From: Balneolaceae bacterium | GTDB taxonomy: Bacteria; Bacteroidota; Rhodothermia; Balneolales; Balneolaceae | DNA: 64,000 nucleotides | NCBI GenBank assembly: GCA_007693395.1 | Contig: REDS01000119.1 | Coordinates: 40,104-104,103 of the forward strand | Reading direction: 5' to 3' | In this document: in pieces, positions 44,618 through 53,416 of the stretch | Layout of the letters: every line of letters starts with the position of its first letter | How positions within the stretch are numbered: position 1 is the stretch's first letter | Program-made: the position numbers and the translations under genes | The notes under the pieces: model-generated | Databases searched by the model: none | Told to the model about the DNA's origin: nothing | The model's input: the letters and a program-made list of their open reading frames with translations, nothing else

Positions 44618-45972
44618 GGCTGATCAGCATTGTTAAGAAGTTCAAGAGAAGGGTAGACAAGCGTTATTGCAGAATTTCTGCAGCCTCGGTTAAGCAATTG
44701 ATTTGCAGCACTTTCGTAATACAGGGAGCTGAATGCTAAAGCTGCCGGCCTCATTAATTCATAGTATCTGCAATCGTCAAAACCCGGTTCCGTAACAAAC
44801 GTACCCGGTAGCTGGTTGCCCGTGATGTAATCTGCAATCATATCAAGTGCCGGCTTAAGCCCCCCTATATCCTCTTTATCCAGTAATTGCCAGTCCCGAT
44901 CAGCGACTGTTCGATTTCTTCTCAAATGAGTGAGGTTCATGTATCCTCTCAGGTTGAAATAAACGTAATGTTGTGGCCTGCCGCGGGTTACTTCGTTTGG
45001 TTGGTTACCGGTAGCATCGAAATGGGTATTTATGCGATCGCTGACAGGAGGAATGTAAAAGCCTGAATTAAGTTTATCTTCCTGCTCAGAAAGCATAAAG
45101 TAAATTGCTCTTTGTACATCGAGCCAGGTTGACACATTTGTAGTGCTGTAGGCATCAGCATTGTAGTTCCTGATTACCCATCTCGAAAATTGATAGAACC
45201 ACTCTTTGAGTTGAATGTGGCTTTGGCCTGACCAACTTGCACTATCATAAATAAGAGACGCCGCATCAATAACCTGAATAAAATCATTTGCATCAATAAT
45301 TCCCGGGGAACCACCCCCTCCTGTATCAGGTACACCCAGACGAATTTGTGCAAAATTCATATTGGGGTTCATTCTTGTATAAGGCTCAAAAAACCACTTC
45401 CTCAGAATATCTGCAGCTTTTTCAGCATAATCTTCATCACCAGACATATAGTACGCGAGTGCGAGTGTGAAGACTCCTGAGGACATTTCGGCAAGTTTTG
45501 GCCGGTCGAATTGCTCAACCAGCGGATTTGTGATACCATCTTTGTAGATGGTATGCGCTCCTGTAGAATCAGGGTGCCAGTATCGCGAAATGCTTACATA
45601 ATCATTAATTGAACCACCGGGAGGAACTTGCGGCTTTTCAGTTACAAAACGAAAGTTGTGTGATAAAAACCGATTTGCCCCATTAATCAAAAGTTGATAC
45701 TCTTCCTGAAGTATGGGGTCGGATTCAAGATTCTCCTTAACGATATCAAGATAACTTGTATTGATGATATAAGGGCCTGTGTTTGATGAGCTGAAATCAG
45801 GAATATCATCAGATCGTACACACGATGAAGTAAATATAAATCCTGCTAACAGGAGATAGATCAAATAGTTGTTATATGATAGTTTATAAGCCAGTAGTTT
45901 TTTGTGTTTTTTACGAAATAACGGTTGAAAAAAAATTAGTGAACAGCATTGAAATATATTAAGCAGTATCAA
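44614..45972 (-). CDS. Alginate-lyase-family lipoprotein (PL5-like)
   Basis: 452 aa. A lipobox-like FIFTSSC (Cys about residue 51) follows a hydrophobic stretch. The TTG at 45972 gives a long basic pre-sequence, and an in-frame TTG at 45862-45864 would give a normal 14-residue lipoprotein signal. Helical-barrel blocks include SSGVFTLALAYYMSGDEDYAEKA, NPNMNFAQIRLGVPD, GIIDANDFIQVIDAASLIYDS and NVSTWLDVQRAIYFML, as in Alginate_lyase (PF05426) proteins. It would cut a uronate-containing polymer by beta-elimination, giving unsaturated ends for the GH88 enzyme in the same operon. Confidence 0.82.
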   Translation of the reverse strand: MILLNIFQCCSLIFFQPLFRKKHKKLLAYKLSYNNYLIYLLLAGFIFTSSCVRSDDIPDFSSSNTGPYIINTSYLDIVKENLESDPILQEEYQLLINGANRFLSHNFRFVTEKPQVPPGGSINDYVSISRYWHPDSTGAHTIYKDGITNPLVEQFDRPKLAEMSSGVFTLALAYYMSGDEDYAEKAADILRKWFFEPYTRMNPNMNFAQIRLGVPDTGGGGSPGIIDANDFIQVIDAASLIYDSASWSGQSHIQLKEWFYQFSRWVIRNYNADAYSTTNVSTWLDVQRAIYFMLSEQEDKLNSGFYIPPVSDRINTHFDATGNQPNEVTRGRPQHYVYFNLRGYMNLTHLRRNRTVADRDWQLLDKEDIGGLKPALDMIADYITGNQLPGTFVTEPGFDDCRYYELMRPAALAFSSLYYESAANQLLNRGCRNSAITLVYPSLELLNNADQP

Positions 45973-46092
45973 AAAATCATATTAGTATAGATACTTAAAT
46001 ATAAATGTGCCCCGTACAGATTTTTGATAATTTAACTATCATTTGTGTGAATGCGAAAGTCGTCTCAACCAGATTGAAATCAATATAATTTC
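45973..46092. promoter_or_regulatory. Divergent intergenic region, lyase operon and downstream GT genes
   Basis: 120 bp, very AT-rich, between the minus-strand lyase and the plus-strand GT2 gene. It must hold the promoter of the lyase-GH88 operon and may re-start transcription of the plus-strand genes. No hexamer pair stood out. A short TGATA/TATCA dyad is present near 46025-46042. Confidence 0.4.
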
Positions 46093-46977
46093 TTGGAAAA
46101 TTTTGTTTCTGTAATTGTACCGGTTAAAAACGCCTCGGATACCATTGATGAGTTTTTAACTGCTTTGAAAAGTCAAAACTGGTCTGGAAATCAGTTTGAA
46201 ATTATTGTTGTGGATAACGGTTCAGTTGATGATACTATTTCGAGAGTAGAAAAATATCCAGTTAGGCTGTTTTTCGAATCAAATAAAAGCGGCCCATACT
46301 CTGCCCGGAATTTGGGCATAAGCTATGCCAAAGGGAACATCATTGCGTTAACTGATGCAAACAAAATTCCTGAACAGAACTGGATTAAAAAAGGAGTGAA
46401 AGCTTTAGCAAGTAACAATGCCGGGCTCGCAGCAGGTAAGATTACGTTTGAAATTTCAGAGGAATCCTCTTCATCAGAAGTTTACGATGCTTTAACCTAC
46501 AACAACAACAAAAAGCTGGTTGAAGAGGAGGGCGCTGCAACAACCGGTAATCTGTTTTTTTACCGCGATGTGTATGATCAAATTGATGGTTTTCCTGAAA
46601 ATATTCGATCAGGAATGGATATATGGTGGACCAAAAAAGCTGTAAAATGTGGATTTAAACTTGTATACAGTGAAGACGCTGTCGTTGTATGTAAACCAAG
46701 ATACTTTAAGGAGATATTAAAGAAATCCTACCGCGTGGGTAAATCGCATCCTCACAATCTAAAGGCAGATGGTGTTAGCAGTGTATCGATTTTTATGATG
46801 ACTCTCCGAACATTTGCACCACCAAAAATTAAACCATTAAAGGAGAGTATTCTTCAAACTGGGTTAGCAGTAAACCTGATGCCGGTTTGGTTTGTTGCGT
46901 GGCAGAGTAAGATTTTCATGGCTCTTGGCAGGTTGAATGGCCTTCTGAGAAAGGATGCTATCAAAACCAACAGATGA
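46093..46977 (+). CDS. Glycosyltransferase family 2 (paralogue of the gene at 42136)
   Basis: 294 aa from a TTG start. SVIVPVKNASDTIDEFLTAL, IIVVDNGSVDDTI, KSGPYSARNLGISYAKG and ALTDANKIPEQNW give the GT2 nucleotide-binding region, with RSGMDIWWTKKAV as the acceptor block. Shared block order with the protein at 42136 indicates duplication. A C-terminal hydrophobic segment (about 255-280, VNLMPVWFVAWQSKIFMAL) may attach it to the membrane. Confidence 0.85.
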   Translation: MENFVSVIVPVKNASDTIDEFLTALKSQNWSGNQFEIIVVDNGSVDDTISRVEKYPVRLFFESNKSGPYSARNLGISYAKGNIIALTDANKIPEQNWIKKGVKALASNNAGLAAGKITFEISEESSSSEVYDALTYNNNKKLVEEEGAATTGNLFFYRDVYDQIDGFPENIRSGMDIWWTKKAVKCGFKLVYSEDAVVVCKPRYFKEILKKSYRVGKSHPHNLKADGVSSVSIFMMTLRTFAPPKIKPLKESILQTGLAVNLMPVWFVAWQSKIFMALGRLNGLLRKDAIKTNR

Positions 46978-47005
46978 GGATAATTCGCTGTATCTTAAAA
47001 AGTTT

Positions 47006-48046
47006 ATGAAAATTGCATACATCTACTACAACTTTTACCCCGTAACTGGCGGGGCATCGGTTCATGGGTACTACCTTGCGAGAGAGCTGAGTAATCTCGG
47101 TTTTGAGCTGTATAAGATTAATGGAGAAGCAGACCCTTACACCAAAAAATTAAAAAACAGGATTATTGGCCTGATTTGGATGTTGCGTAATTGTGATCTC
47201 TTCTACATCCGCATGGATTATTTTTCAAATTTTAGAAACCTGATCACAAATATTGCTCTGTTGTTTAACAGGAAAGTTGTTGTTGAACTGAATTCACCGT
47301 CAGATGAGCTACATCTTTTTGGAAAAACTGAGCAACAGATTAGAAAAGCGGATAAGAGAATGGCTGCCGTTTTGAAAAGAGTAGATGCAGTAATTGTAAT
47401 GAGCTCAGCTACAAAGAGATACTGCCAAGAGGCTCTGGGCTTAAAAAATGTACACGTTATAGAAAATGGGGGAGAGGTCTTTAATTCTGATGTAACTAAG
47501 GTATCAATACCCATTCAAGATACACTTAAAGAGATTCGTAAAAACTCGGACGTAATTGTGATTTGGCCGGGTTCTCTAAACTCCATGCAACATGTTGATA
47601 TGATCCGGGAGGTGTCTGAGAAAGTGAGCGATCGAATTTCGTTTCTTGTAGTTACCGGGGATGATTCTTGCAGGCTTCAAAAGAAATTTGGCGACAATGT
47701 GCATATTATACATGATGCAAGCAGAGCAGATGTAGAGTATATGATAGTTAACTCCGATGCCGGCCTTGCTCTGTATGGAGATTACAGCTGGTGCAGATGG
47801 GGTTTCTACAACAGTTCGCTGAAGGTATTTGAATATCTGAATAATGGCCTCGAAACAATTTGCAATAAAGAGGGTTCAGCAGTTCAACAAGCTTATCCAA
47901 ACTTTCATCACATCAGAAATTCAGATGAAATCGTTACCTTCCTTGAAGAAACACGCACCGGCAGGAATACAGTTTCATTGCCGTACAGAACATGGAAAGA
48001 TGTGGCTTTAGAGACGTCTAAAATTTTGAAAGAAGTAATTCGATAA
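47006..48046 (+). CDS. Glycosyltransferase family 4
   Basis: 347 aa from the ATG at 47006 (MKIAYIYYNFYPVTGGASVHG), the standard GT4 start with its GG loop. An upstream ATG at 46955 would overlap the previous gene and add 17 unlikely residues. Later blocks are VDAVIVMSSATKRYCQEAL, VHVIENGG, VIWPGSLNSMQ and KVFEYLNNGLETICN, the E-x7-E-like donor-binding region. It probably transfers a sugar from an NDP donor to the growing repeat unit. Confidence 0.85.
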   Translation: MKIAYIYYNFYPVTGGASVHGYYLARELSNLGFELYKINGEADPYTKKLKNRIIGLIWMLRNCDLFYIRMDYFSNFRNLITNIALLFNRKVVVELNSPSDELHLFGKTEQQIRKADKRMAAVLKRVDAVIVMSSATKRYCQEALGLKNVHVIENGGEVFNSDVTKVSIPIQDTLKEIRKNSDVIVIWPGSLNSMQHVDMIREVSEKVSDRISFLVVTGDDSCRLQKKFGDNVHIIHDASRADVEYMIVNSDAGLALYGDYSWCRWGFYNSSLKVFEYLNNGLETICNKEGSAVQQAYPNFHHIRNSDEIVTFLEETRTGRNTVSLPYRTWKDVALETSKILKEVIR

Positions 48047-48050
48047 CCGT

Positions 48051-49451
48051 TTGACCAACCAAACACTTCATAAACTTAGAGTATTGGTTTTTATACTCCC
48101 TTTCTTCTTGTATGAAGAGGGGTTGCTTGCCATAATGATGACACTTGCTGCTATCATTATCATCTATTCCGAAAAGATGATGAGATATTTCGTGCAGCTC
48201 GACTGGAAAGAGTATCTGTTTTTTCTCTACATGTTCCACATGCTGTTCGGAGAGAGGCAGTTTGCATATATCGGTATCGAGCCTCTGTTTGTTACGGAAT
48301 TTGTTCTTGGTGTATTGATTTTTGCCTATGCACGGGATCTGCTTCAGGTTAGACGAGTGCTGTTTATTTATTACCTTATTGTTTTAATTGGTCTTGGTTT
48401 TAGTTTCATCTACTTTTTCCAGTTTAAACTGGATGCTGTACGTGATTCGTTTATGCTGCTATATGCCTTCTGGGTGCCCGTGGTTTATCACGTTTTTCGA
48501 GGCAAAAATCATTACGACCTATTTTTTGCACTTCTTAAGATTTTCATCATGCTGAAAGCAATTGCTTACTGCTACGAAGCTGTGATGATTCTTCTTGGCA
48601 ACAGAGCGATTACATTTGAAGGCTTTCGTTTTGGTGTGGGATACATCATGCCGTCCATGATTGTGTTATCGATCTTTTTGCCATTCAGGCATATAGACTG
48701 GAAGTATAAATTGGTTGCCCTGCTAATGGTTCCGGCTGTATTTACTGTGTTTCACCGATCCATATTCCTGGGGATTATACTTGGTGTACTGGTGATATTT
48801 ATCATTGGAGGGCAAACATCACGTAAAAATATCGTTTTGTACGGAGCATCAAGCCTGACGGTTCTCATTGGTTTCCTGATCTACTACAACACAGTGGTAG
48901 AGGTAGACATTTTCAGGATTCTTGAGGTAAAATCGTCTCTTGATGAGGGGAACATCAACTATCGTGTACTCTCTTGGCAGCATGTGCTCGATAAGTTCTA
49001 TGAACATTTTTTGATTGGTTACGGAGTTGGGCGACCGGTAATGTTTGCATATCAAAATGTATTTTACTCAACTGTGGAACTTACCTACTTTGAAATACGG
49101 GATCTTGCAGGAAATGCACAGCCGCACAACTCTTACCTTAATATATTAACAAGATTTGGGGTGCTTGTTTTCCCGCTGTTCCTGTTTGCAATTTTTCAGC
49201 CTTTGTTCAGAATCAGATATTTTGCTCAAAAGAAAAAAAGCTCGAGCACACACGAGTATTCCAAATATTTGCTATTAATAGGCTTTCTAATGCTTATGTA
49301 TGTACTTGCATTTTTTAATGTTGTACTTGAAGGGCCACATCACTCATTTCCATTCTGGCTTGTTATTGGAATGTTGTTAAGTTTTGACAGAGCAGGTAAC
49401 TTGTCTCCAAAAATTCTGCAGATTAAAAAGACGGTGGTAAATTATAGATGA
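48051..49451 (+). CDS. O-antigen polymerase/ligase-like membrane protein (Wzy-type)
   Basis: 466 aa with 11-12 predicted transmembrane helices. A large periplasmic loop (about 290-365) carries GYGVGRPVMFAYQNVFYS and NAQPHNSYLNILTRFGVL; the HNSYL...G segment is the Wzy_C/O-antigen ligase hallmark. It most likely polymerises lipid-linked repeat units in the periplasm with the Wzz-like protein. Ligase versus polymerase cannot be separated by sequence. TTG start, 4 bp after the GT4 stop; ATGA overlap with the next gene. Confidence 0.85.
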   Translation: MTNQTLHKLRVLVFILPFFLYEEGLLAIMMTLAAIIIIYSEKMMRYFVQLDWKEYLFFLYMFHMLFGERQFAYIGIEPLFVTEFVLGVLIFAYARDLLQVRRVLFIYYLIVLIGLGFSFIYFFQFKLDAVRDSFMLLYAFWVPVVYHVFRGKNHYDLFFALLKIFIMLKAIAYCYEAVMILLGNRAITFEGFRFGVGYIMPSMIVLSIFLPFRHIDWKYKLVALLMVPAVFTVFHRSIFLGIILGVLVIFIIGGQTSRKNIVLYGASSLTVLIGFLIYYNTVVEVDIFRILEVKSSLDEGNINYRVLSWQHVLDKFYEHFLIGYGVGRPVMFAYQNVFYSTVELTYFEIRDLAGNAQPHNSYLNILTRFGVLVFPLFLFAIFQPLFRIRYFAQKKKSSSTHEYSKYLLLIGFLMLMYVLAFFNVVLEGPHHSFPFWLVIGMLLSFDRAGNLSPKILQIKKTVVNYR

Positions 49452-50647
49452 ACATCCTCCAGGTGCACAATAAGTATAAAATTTTGGGGGGAGAATGGAC
49501 CGTATTACAGCAAGAATATGATCTGTTGAAAAACACCCATGCAGTTGAGCAGTTTATTGTAGATAATGCAAAAGAGCTTTCAACAGTAATAGATAAGTTA
49601 AAATTAATTTTTAAAACACACTACAACAAAAAGGCAAAAAAGCAGCTGTTTCATAAACTTACAGTCGGGAATTACGACGTAATGCACACACATAACTTTT
49701 TCCCGCTTTTGTCGCCTTCCGTGTTTGAGGCAGCCAGAGAAGCAGGTGTGCCATCTATTCTAAGTCTTCATAATTTCAGACTTATTCACCCGAACGGATT
49801 GCTGTATCACAATGGAAAAATTGATCACAGAAGCATTGGGGGCAGTGCGTATAACTGTGTTTGGGATGGTGTTTACCGAAATTCGAAAGTTCAAACTGCG
49901 GTAGCCGCTCATATGATAGAGTATCACAGGAAACAAAATACATGGCAAACGTTTCCTTCAGCGTTTATAGCACTTTCAGAATTTTCCAAACAGATGTTTG
50001 TTGATGGAGGCCTTCCGGAAGAACGTATTTTTATAAAACCCAATTTTATTGAAGACCCTCTGAACAATGGCAGCGGGCTTGCTATTCAAGAGAAAAAGGA
50101 AAATATGTTTCTTTTTGTAGGTAGAATCAGCACAGAAAAGGGCATTCAGGATTTGATTGAGTGCTGGGTTCAGTATAAAATAAAGGCGAAGCTTGTTGTA
50201 GCAGGTGATGGCCCTCTCCGGGAGAAACTGGAAAAAAAATCAAAGGCAAACCCATCTATTCAATGGCTTGGGCAAATTTCTAGGGAGGAGATTCTGCAAA
50301 AACTTGCAGTTGCCAAGGCTATGTTGTTCCCAACAAGGTGTTACGAAGGCCAGCCATTGATTATCCTTGAGGCGTTATCCGTAGGTTGCCCTGTAATTAC
50401 ATCTAAGATAGGAAATCCACAAAATATGATTGATGATGGTGTAAATGGGCTCCATTTTAAAACCGGTGATATCCAGGATTTGTACGATAAGATTTCTGCT
50501 ATATATTACAAAACAGAGAAGAGAAAAGAGATGAGTATAAACGCCAGGGAGAGTTATCTCAACAGATACACACCGGAAAAAAATTCTGAGATGTTGATGA
50601 ATATCTACAAAGAAGCTGCAAAACTGGAAAAAAAACTCACAGCCTGA
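49448..50647 (+). CDS. Glycosyltransferase family 4
   Basis: 399 aa. MNILQVHNKYKILGGEWTV at the N-terminus, DVMHTHNFFPLLSP, SLHNFRLIHPNGLLYHNGKI, then FVGRISTEKGIQDLIE, VVAGDGPLREKLE, LGQISREEILQKLAVAKAML and EGQPLIILEALSVGCPVI form a complete GT-B GT4 enzyme with the EALSxGxPV donor loop. It overlaps the polymerase gene by 4 bp and is 8 bp from the WecG-like gene. Confidence 0.92.
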   Translation: MNILQVHNKYKILGGEWTVLQQEYDLLKNTHAVEQFIVDNAKELSTVIDKLKLIFKTHYNKKAKKQLFHKLTVGNYDVMHTHNFFPLLSPSVFEAAREAGVPSILSLHNFRLIHPNGLLYHNGKIDHRSIGGSAYNCVWDGVYRNSKVQTAVAAHMIEYHRKQNTWQTFPSAFIALSEFSKQMFVDGGLPEERIFIKPNFIEDPLNNGSGLAIQEKKENMFLFVGRISTEKGIQDLIECWVQYKIKAKLVVAGDGPLREKLEKKSKANPSIQWLGQISREEILQKLAVAKAMLFPTRCYEGQPLIILEALSVGCPVITSKIGNPQNMIDDGVNGLHFKTGDIQDLYDKISAIYYKTEKRKEMSINARESYLNRYTPEKNSEMLMNIYKEAAKLEKKLTA

Positions 50648-50655
50648 ATTTAAAC

Positions 50656-51417
50656 ATGCCTCAAAAGGTAAACATACTTGATGTGGCGGTTAGCAGATAT
50701 AATCTGCAGGAAACGATGGAGGAGTTTTCTAATGCTATTAAAAAAAAGGAAAAACTGCGTGTATCTGTAACCCCCGTAAACTGCATTTTATGGGCAAGAA
50801 AAAATGAATCTTTAAAAAAAATCTACAACAGCGCAGATATTGTTACAGCAGACGGAGTACCTGTAGTTTGGGCATCAAAATTTTTGGGTGATCCAATAAA
50901 AGGAAGGGTGACCGGACTTGATCTGCTGCCTAGGTTTTCTGCAATAGCTGCCAAAGAGGGCTTCTCTTTCTTTTTTTTGGGTGCCGCAGAAGGTGTAGCG
51001 GAGCAACTTTCCAAAAAGCTTGCTGGAATGTATCCGGGTTTGAAAGTTTCAGGAAAATATTCACCTCCCTATGCTGAAACATTTTCTGATGAAGAGAATG
51101 AGAAAATGATTGAGCTTATAAATCAATCAAAAGCTGATGTACTATGGGTAAGTTTAACGGCACCCAAACAAGATTTTTGGATTGCAGAACATTTTGATCG
51201 GCTTGATGTATCGATTGCTGTTGGAGTTGGGGCTGCATTTGATGTTGTTTGTGGAAACATCAAACGCTCGCCGGAGTGGATGCAGATGGCTGGATTGGAG
51301 TGGCTGTATCGATTCTTTCAGGAACCGGGACGACTTTTTAAGCGATATTTTGTTGAAGCCCCGATTTTTATCCCGCTAATTATAAAACAGAAGTTGTATA
51401 AAAAAAGATCAACATGA
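50656..51417 (+). CDS. WecG/TagA/CpsF family glycosyltransferase (GT26)
   Basis: 253 aa. VTPVNCILWARKN, YNSADIVTADGVPVVWASK, GRVTGLDLLP, FFFLGAAEGVAEQL, SLTAPKQDFWIAEHF, AVGVGAAFDVVCGNIKRSPEWMQ (in parts) and GLEWLYRFFQEPGRL are the full set of WecG/TagA signatures. Members transfer ManNAc(A) or similar sugars to the lipid-linked primer, usually as the second sugar. It overlaps fcl by 4 bp. Confidence 0.93.
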   Translation: MPQKVNILDVAVSRYNLQETMEEFSNAIKKKEKLRVSVTPVNCILWARKNESLKKIYNSADIVTADGVPVVWASKFLGDPIKGRVTGLDLLPRFSAIAAKEGFSFFFLGAAEGVAEQLSKKLAGMYPGLKVSGKYSPPYAETFSDEENEKMIELINQSKADVLWVSLTAPKQDFWIAEHFDRLDVSIAVGVGAAFDVVCGNIKRSPEWMQMAGLEWLYRFFQEPGRLFKRYFVEAPIFIPLIIKQKLYKKRST

Positions 51418-52373
51418 ACGTAAAGAAAACGGATAAAATCTACATTGCCGGCCACAAAGGTATGGTTGGGTCAGCCATTTATCGGCTGCTAAAGCATCGG
51501 GGATACAATAATCTGCTGGTGAGAACACGAAACGAGCTCGATCTGCGAAATCAGGGGGAAGTAGTTCATTTCATGTCATCAGAAAAACCAAAAGCTGTGA
51601 TTATTGCTGCGGCAAAAGTTGGCGGAATTCTTGCAAACAATCAGTATCCGTACCAGTTTTTACGAGATAATCTCATTATTCAGGATAATCTTATAAACAG
51701 CGCTTTCGAAAATGGAGTTAAAAAGCTCATTTTTCTGGGGAGTTCATGCATTTATCCAAAATTTGCACAACAACCAATGAGTGAAGATTCTCTTCTTACA
51801 GGCGAACTGGAACCTACAAACCAGTGGTACGCAATTGCTAAAATTGCAGGTGTTAAACAGTGCGAAGCTATTAAAAAACAATTTGGACGTGATTACGTAT
51901 CATTAATGCCAACAAATCTTTATGGCCCGGGCGATAACTTTGACCTGGAAACATCACACGTGCTGCCCGCAATGATTCGAAAATTTCATGATGCAAAAGA
52001 AGACAACCATGCTCCTGTAAGGTTGTGGGGTTCCGGCTCTCCGAAGCGAGAGTTTCTTTATGTTGATGATGTTGCGGACGCAGTTGAATTTGCTTTGACG
52101 AGAGAGTTATCGAGTAATTTGTACAATGTTGGCTCTGGAATAGATCTTTTCATTAAAGAACTGGCGGAAAAAATCCGGGAGATGGTAGGCCATAAAGGGG
52201 AAGTACTATGGGATGCAGATAAACCGGATGGTACGCCAAGAAAGTTAATGGATGTATCAAAATTAAAGGCAGAGGGATGGGAATATTCTGTGAAACTTGA
52301 GGATGGTATAGAACAAACATATAATTGGTTCAGGTCAAATTTAGATAACATTAGGGAAGTTAAATTTGATTAG
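51414..52373 (+). CDS. fcl: GDP-L-fucose synthase
   Basis: 319 aa epimerase-reductase that turns GDP-4-keto-6-deoxymannose into GDP-L-fucose. Seen: YIAGHKGMVGSAIYRLL, AAAKVGGILANNQYPYQFLRDN (in parts), FLGSSCIYPKFAQQPM, EPTNQWYAIAKIAGVKQCE (Tyr-x3-Lys) and TNLYGPGDNFD. Its partner gmd is 4 kb downstream (56095). The gene ends a run of tightly coupled genes; a 281-bp gap follows. Confidence 0.96.
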   Translation: MNVKKTDKIYIAGHKGMVGSAIYRLLKHRGYNNLLVRTRNELDLRNQGEVVHFMSSEKPKAVIIAAAKVGGILANNQYPYQFLRDNLIIQDNLINSAFENGVKKLIFLGSSCIYPKFAQQPMSEDSLLTGELEPTNQWYAIAKIAGVKQCEAIKKQFGRDYVSLMPTNLYGPGDNFDLETSHVLPAMIRKFHDAKEDNHAPVRLWGSGSPKREFLYVDDVADAVEFALTRELSSNLYNVGSGIDLFIKELAEKIREMVGHKGEVLWDADKPDGTPRKLMDVSKLKAEGWEYSVKLEDGIEQTYNWFRSNLDNIREVKFD

Positions 52374-52533
52374 GCAGATGAAATTGATGAAATGATCAAC
52401 TGTTTAAATAATATAAACCAAAAATAATCAATAGTATATTGCGTTTACGTAGGTGCTATTCTGCCCACAAGATATTCATCTTGCTTACAATTCTGATTCC
52501 ACAATTTAGTTCTAATTTTTTTTACATAAAGTT

Positions 52534-52553
52534 CATATTTGGGGACAAATATG
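52534..52553. promoter_or_regulatory. Perfect 8-4-8 inverted repeat, candidate operator
   Basis: CATATTTG (52534-52541) and CAAATATG (52546-52553) are exact reverse complements around GGGA, about 100 bp upstream of the sugar-transferase ATG. TAAATTTG (52556-52563), a match to the Bacteroidota -7 consensus TAnnTTTG, follows directly. This arrangement suits a repressor or activator site at a promoter that restarts transcription for the last part of the locus. The rest of the 281-bp gap shows no other clear feature. Confidence 0.45.
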
Positions 52554-52654
52554 CTTAAATTTGCTCGATATAATAAATCCGGATAGCGGCTGTTCAAAAT
52601 ACTTGAGTAGGTTTTAGTGTTTAATGTTTCAGCAGGGCGCCAAATTATTTTGTA

Positions 52655-53380
52655 ATGGATCTATATGTAAATGATGTTCAGACAGTTCGGGAAAGGCTTG
52701 AGCAAGAGTCTGAAATAGCTGCTGAAAACCCCAAAGAAAGCGGTTATAAAATTTCGAGGTATAAAAACCTGAAAGTACGTCAGTACAAAGGTAAGAGAGC
52801 TTTTGATTTAGTAATTGGTTCCATCGCTTTAATTTTTTGTTTAATCCTTTTCCCATTCATAGCACTGGGCATAAAACTTTCTTCCAAAGGCCCAATATTT
52901 TTTAAACAGAAAAGAACAGGACAGAATGGTATCGTTTTCGTCTGTTATAAGTTTCGTACAATGCGAAATAATTCAGTGAAGCCGGTTAATGGCAAGCCCG
53001 ATATCACCGTAGAAGGGGACGACAGAATTTTCCCATTCGGCAAACTCCTCCGGCTTCTTAACCTGGATGAATTGCCGCAGATCATCAATGTGTTAAAAGG
53101 CGACATGAGCCTTGTAGGCCCCCGCCCATACCCTATTGAAGAGTGCGCTTATTGGAACTCAACTTTCGATGACTTTTTCTATCGTTATGCTGTTAAGCCC
53201 GGCATTACTGGTTTTTCTCAGGTGAAGGGATTCAGGGGCGGAACGTACGATGTTCAACACATGAGAAAAAGAACCGACTACGATCTTATCTATGTGCAAA
53301 AAAATACCTTTCTGATGGATTTATACATCATCATGAAAACAGTAACCAAGATGATAAATCTTGATACCAACGCTCATTAA
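52655..53380 (+). CDS. Initiating undecaprenyl-phosphate sugar-phosphate transferase (WcaJ/PglC-like)
   Basis: 241 aa monotopic phosphoglycosyl transferase. Residues about 45-85 contain KRAFDLVIGSIALIFCLIL, the re-entrant membrane helix. KLSSKGPIFFKQKRTGQNG, FVCYKFRTM, LDELPQIINVLKGDMSLVGPRP (in parts) and KPGITGFSQV define the bacterial sugar transferase family (PF02397). It lacks the extra N-terminal helices of full-length WcaJ/WbaP. This is a second initiating-type enzyme in the locus besides the WecA-like one at 28051. Confidence 0.93.
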   Translation: MDLYVNDVQTVRERLEQESEIAAENPKESGYKISRYKNLKVRQYKGKRAFDLVIGSIALIFCLILFPFIALGIKLSSKGPIFFKQKRTGQNGIVFVCYKFRTMRNNSVKPVNGKPDITVEGDDRIFPFGKLLRLLNLDELPQIINVLKGDMSLVGPRPYPIEECAYWNSTFDDFFYRYAVKPGITGFSQVKGFRGGTYDVQHMRKRTDYDLIYVQKNTFLMDLYIIMKTVTKMINLDTNAH

Positions 53381-53416
53381 TAAGTATTTAACTTAAGTAA
53401 ATAGTATTCCTACCCT

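Noticed and set aside
46955-47005. Upstream ATG giving a 363-aa form of the GT4 protein
   Set aside because: The extra 17 residues lie over the end of the previous gene and have no GT4 similarity. The ATG at 47006 begins with the standard GT4 N-terminal strand.
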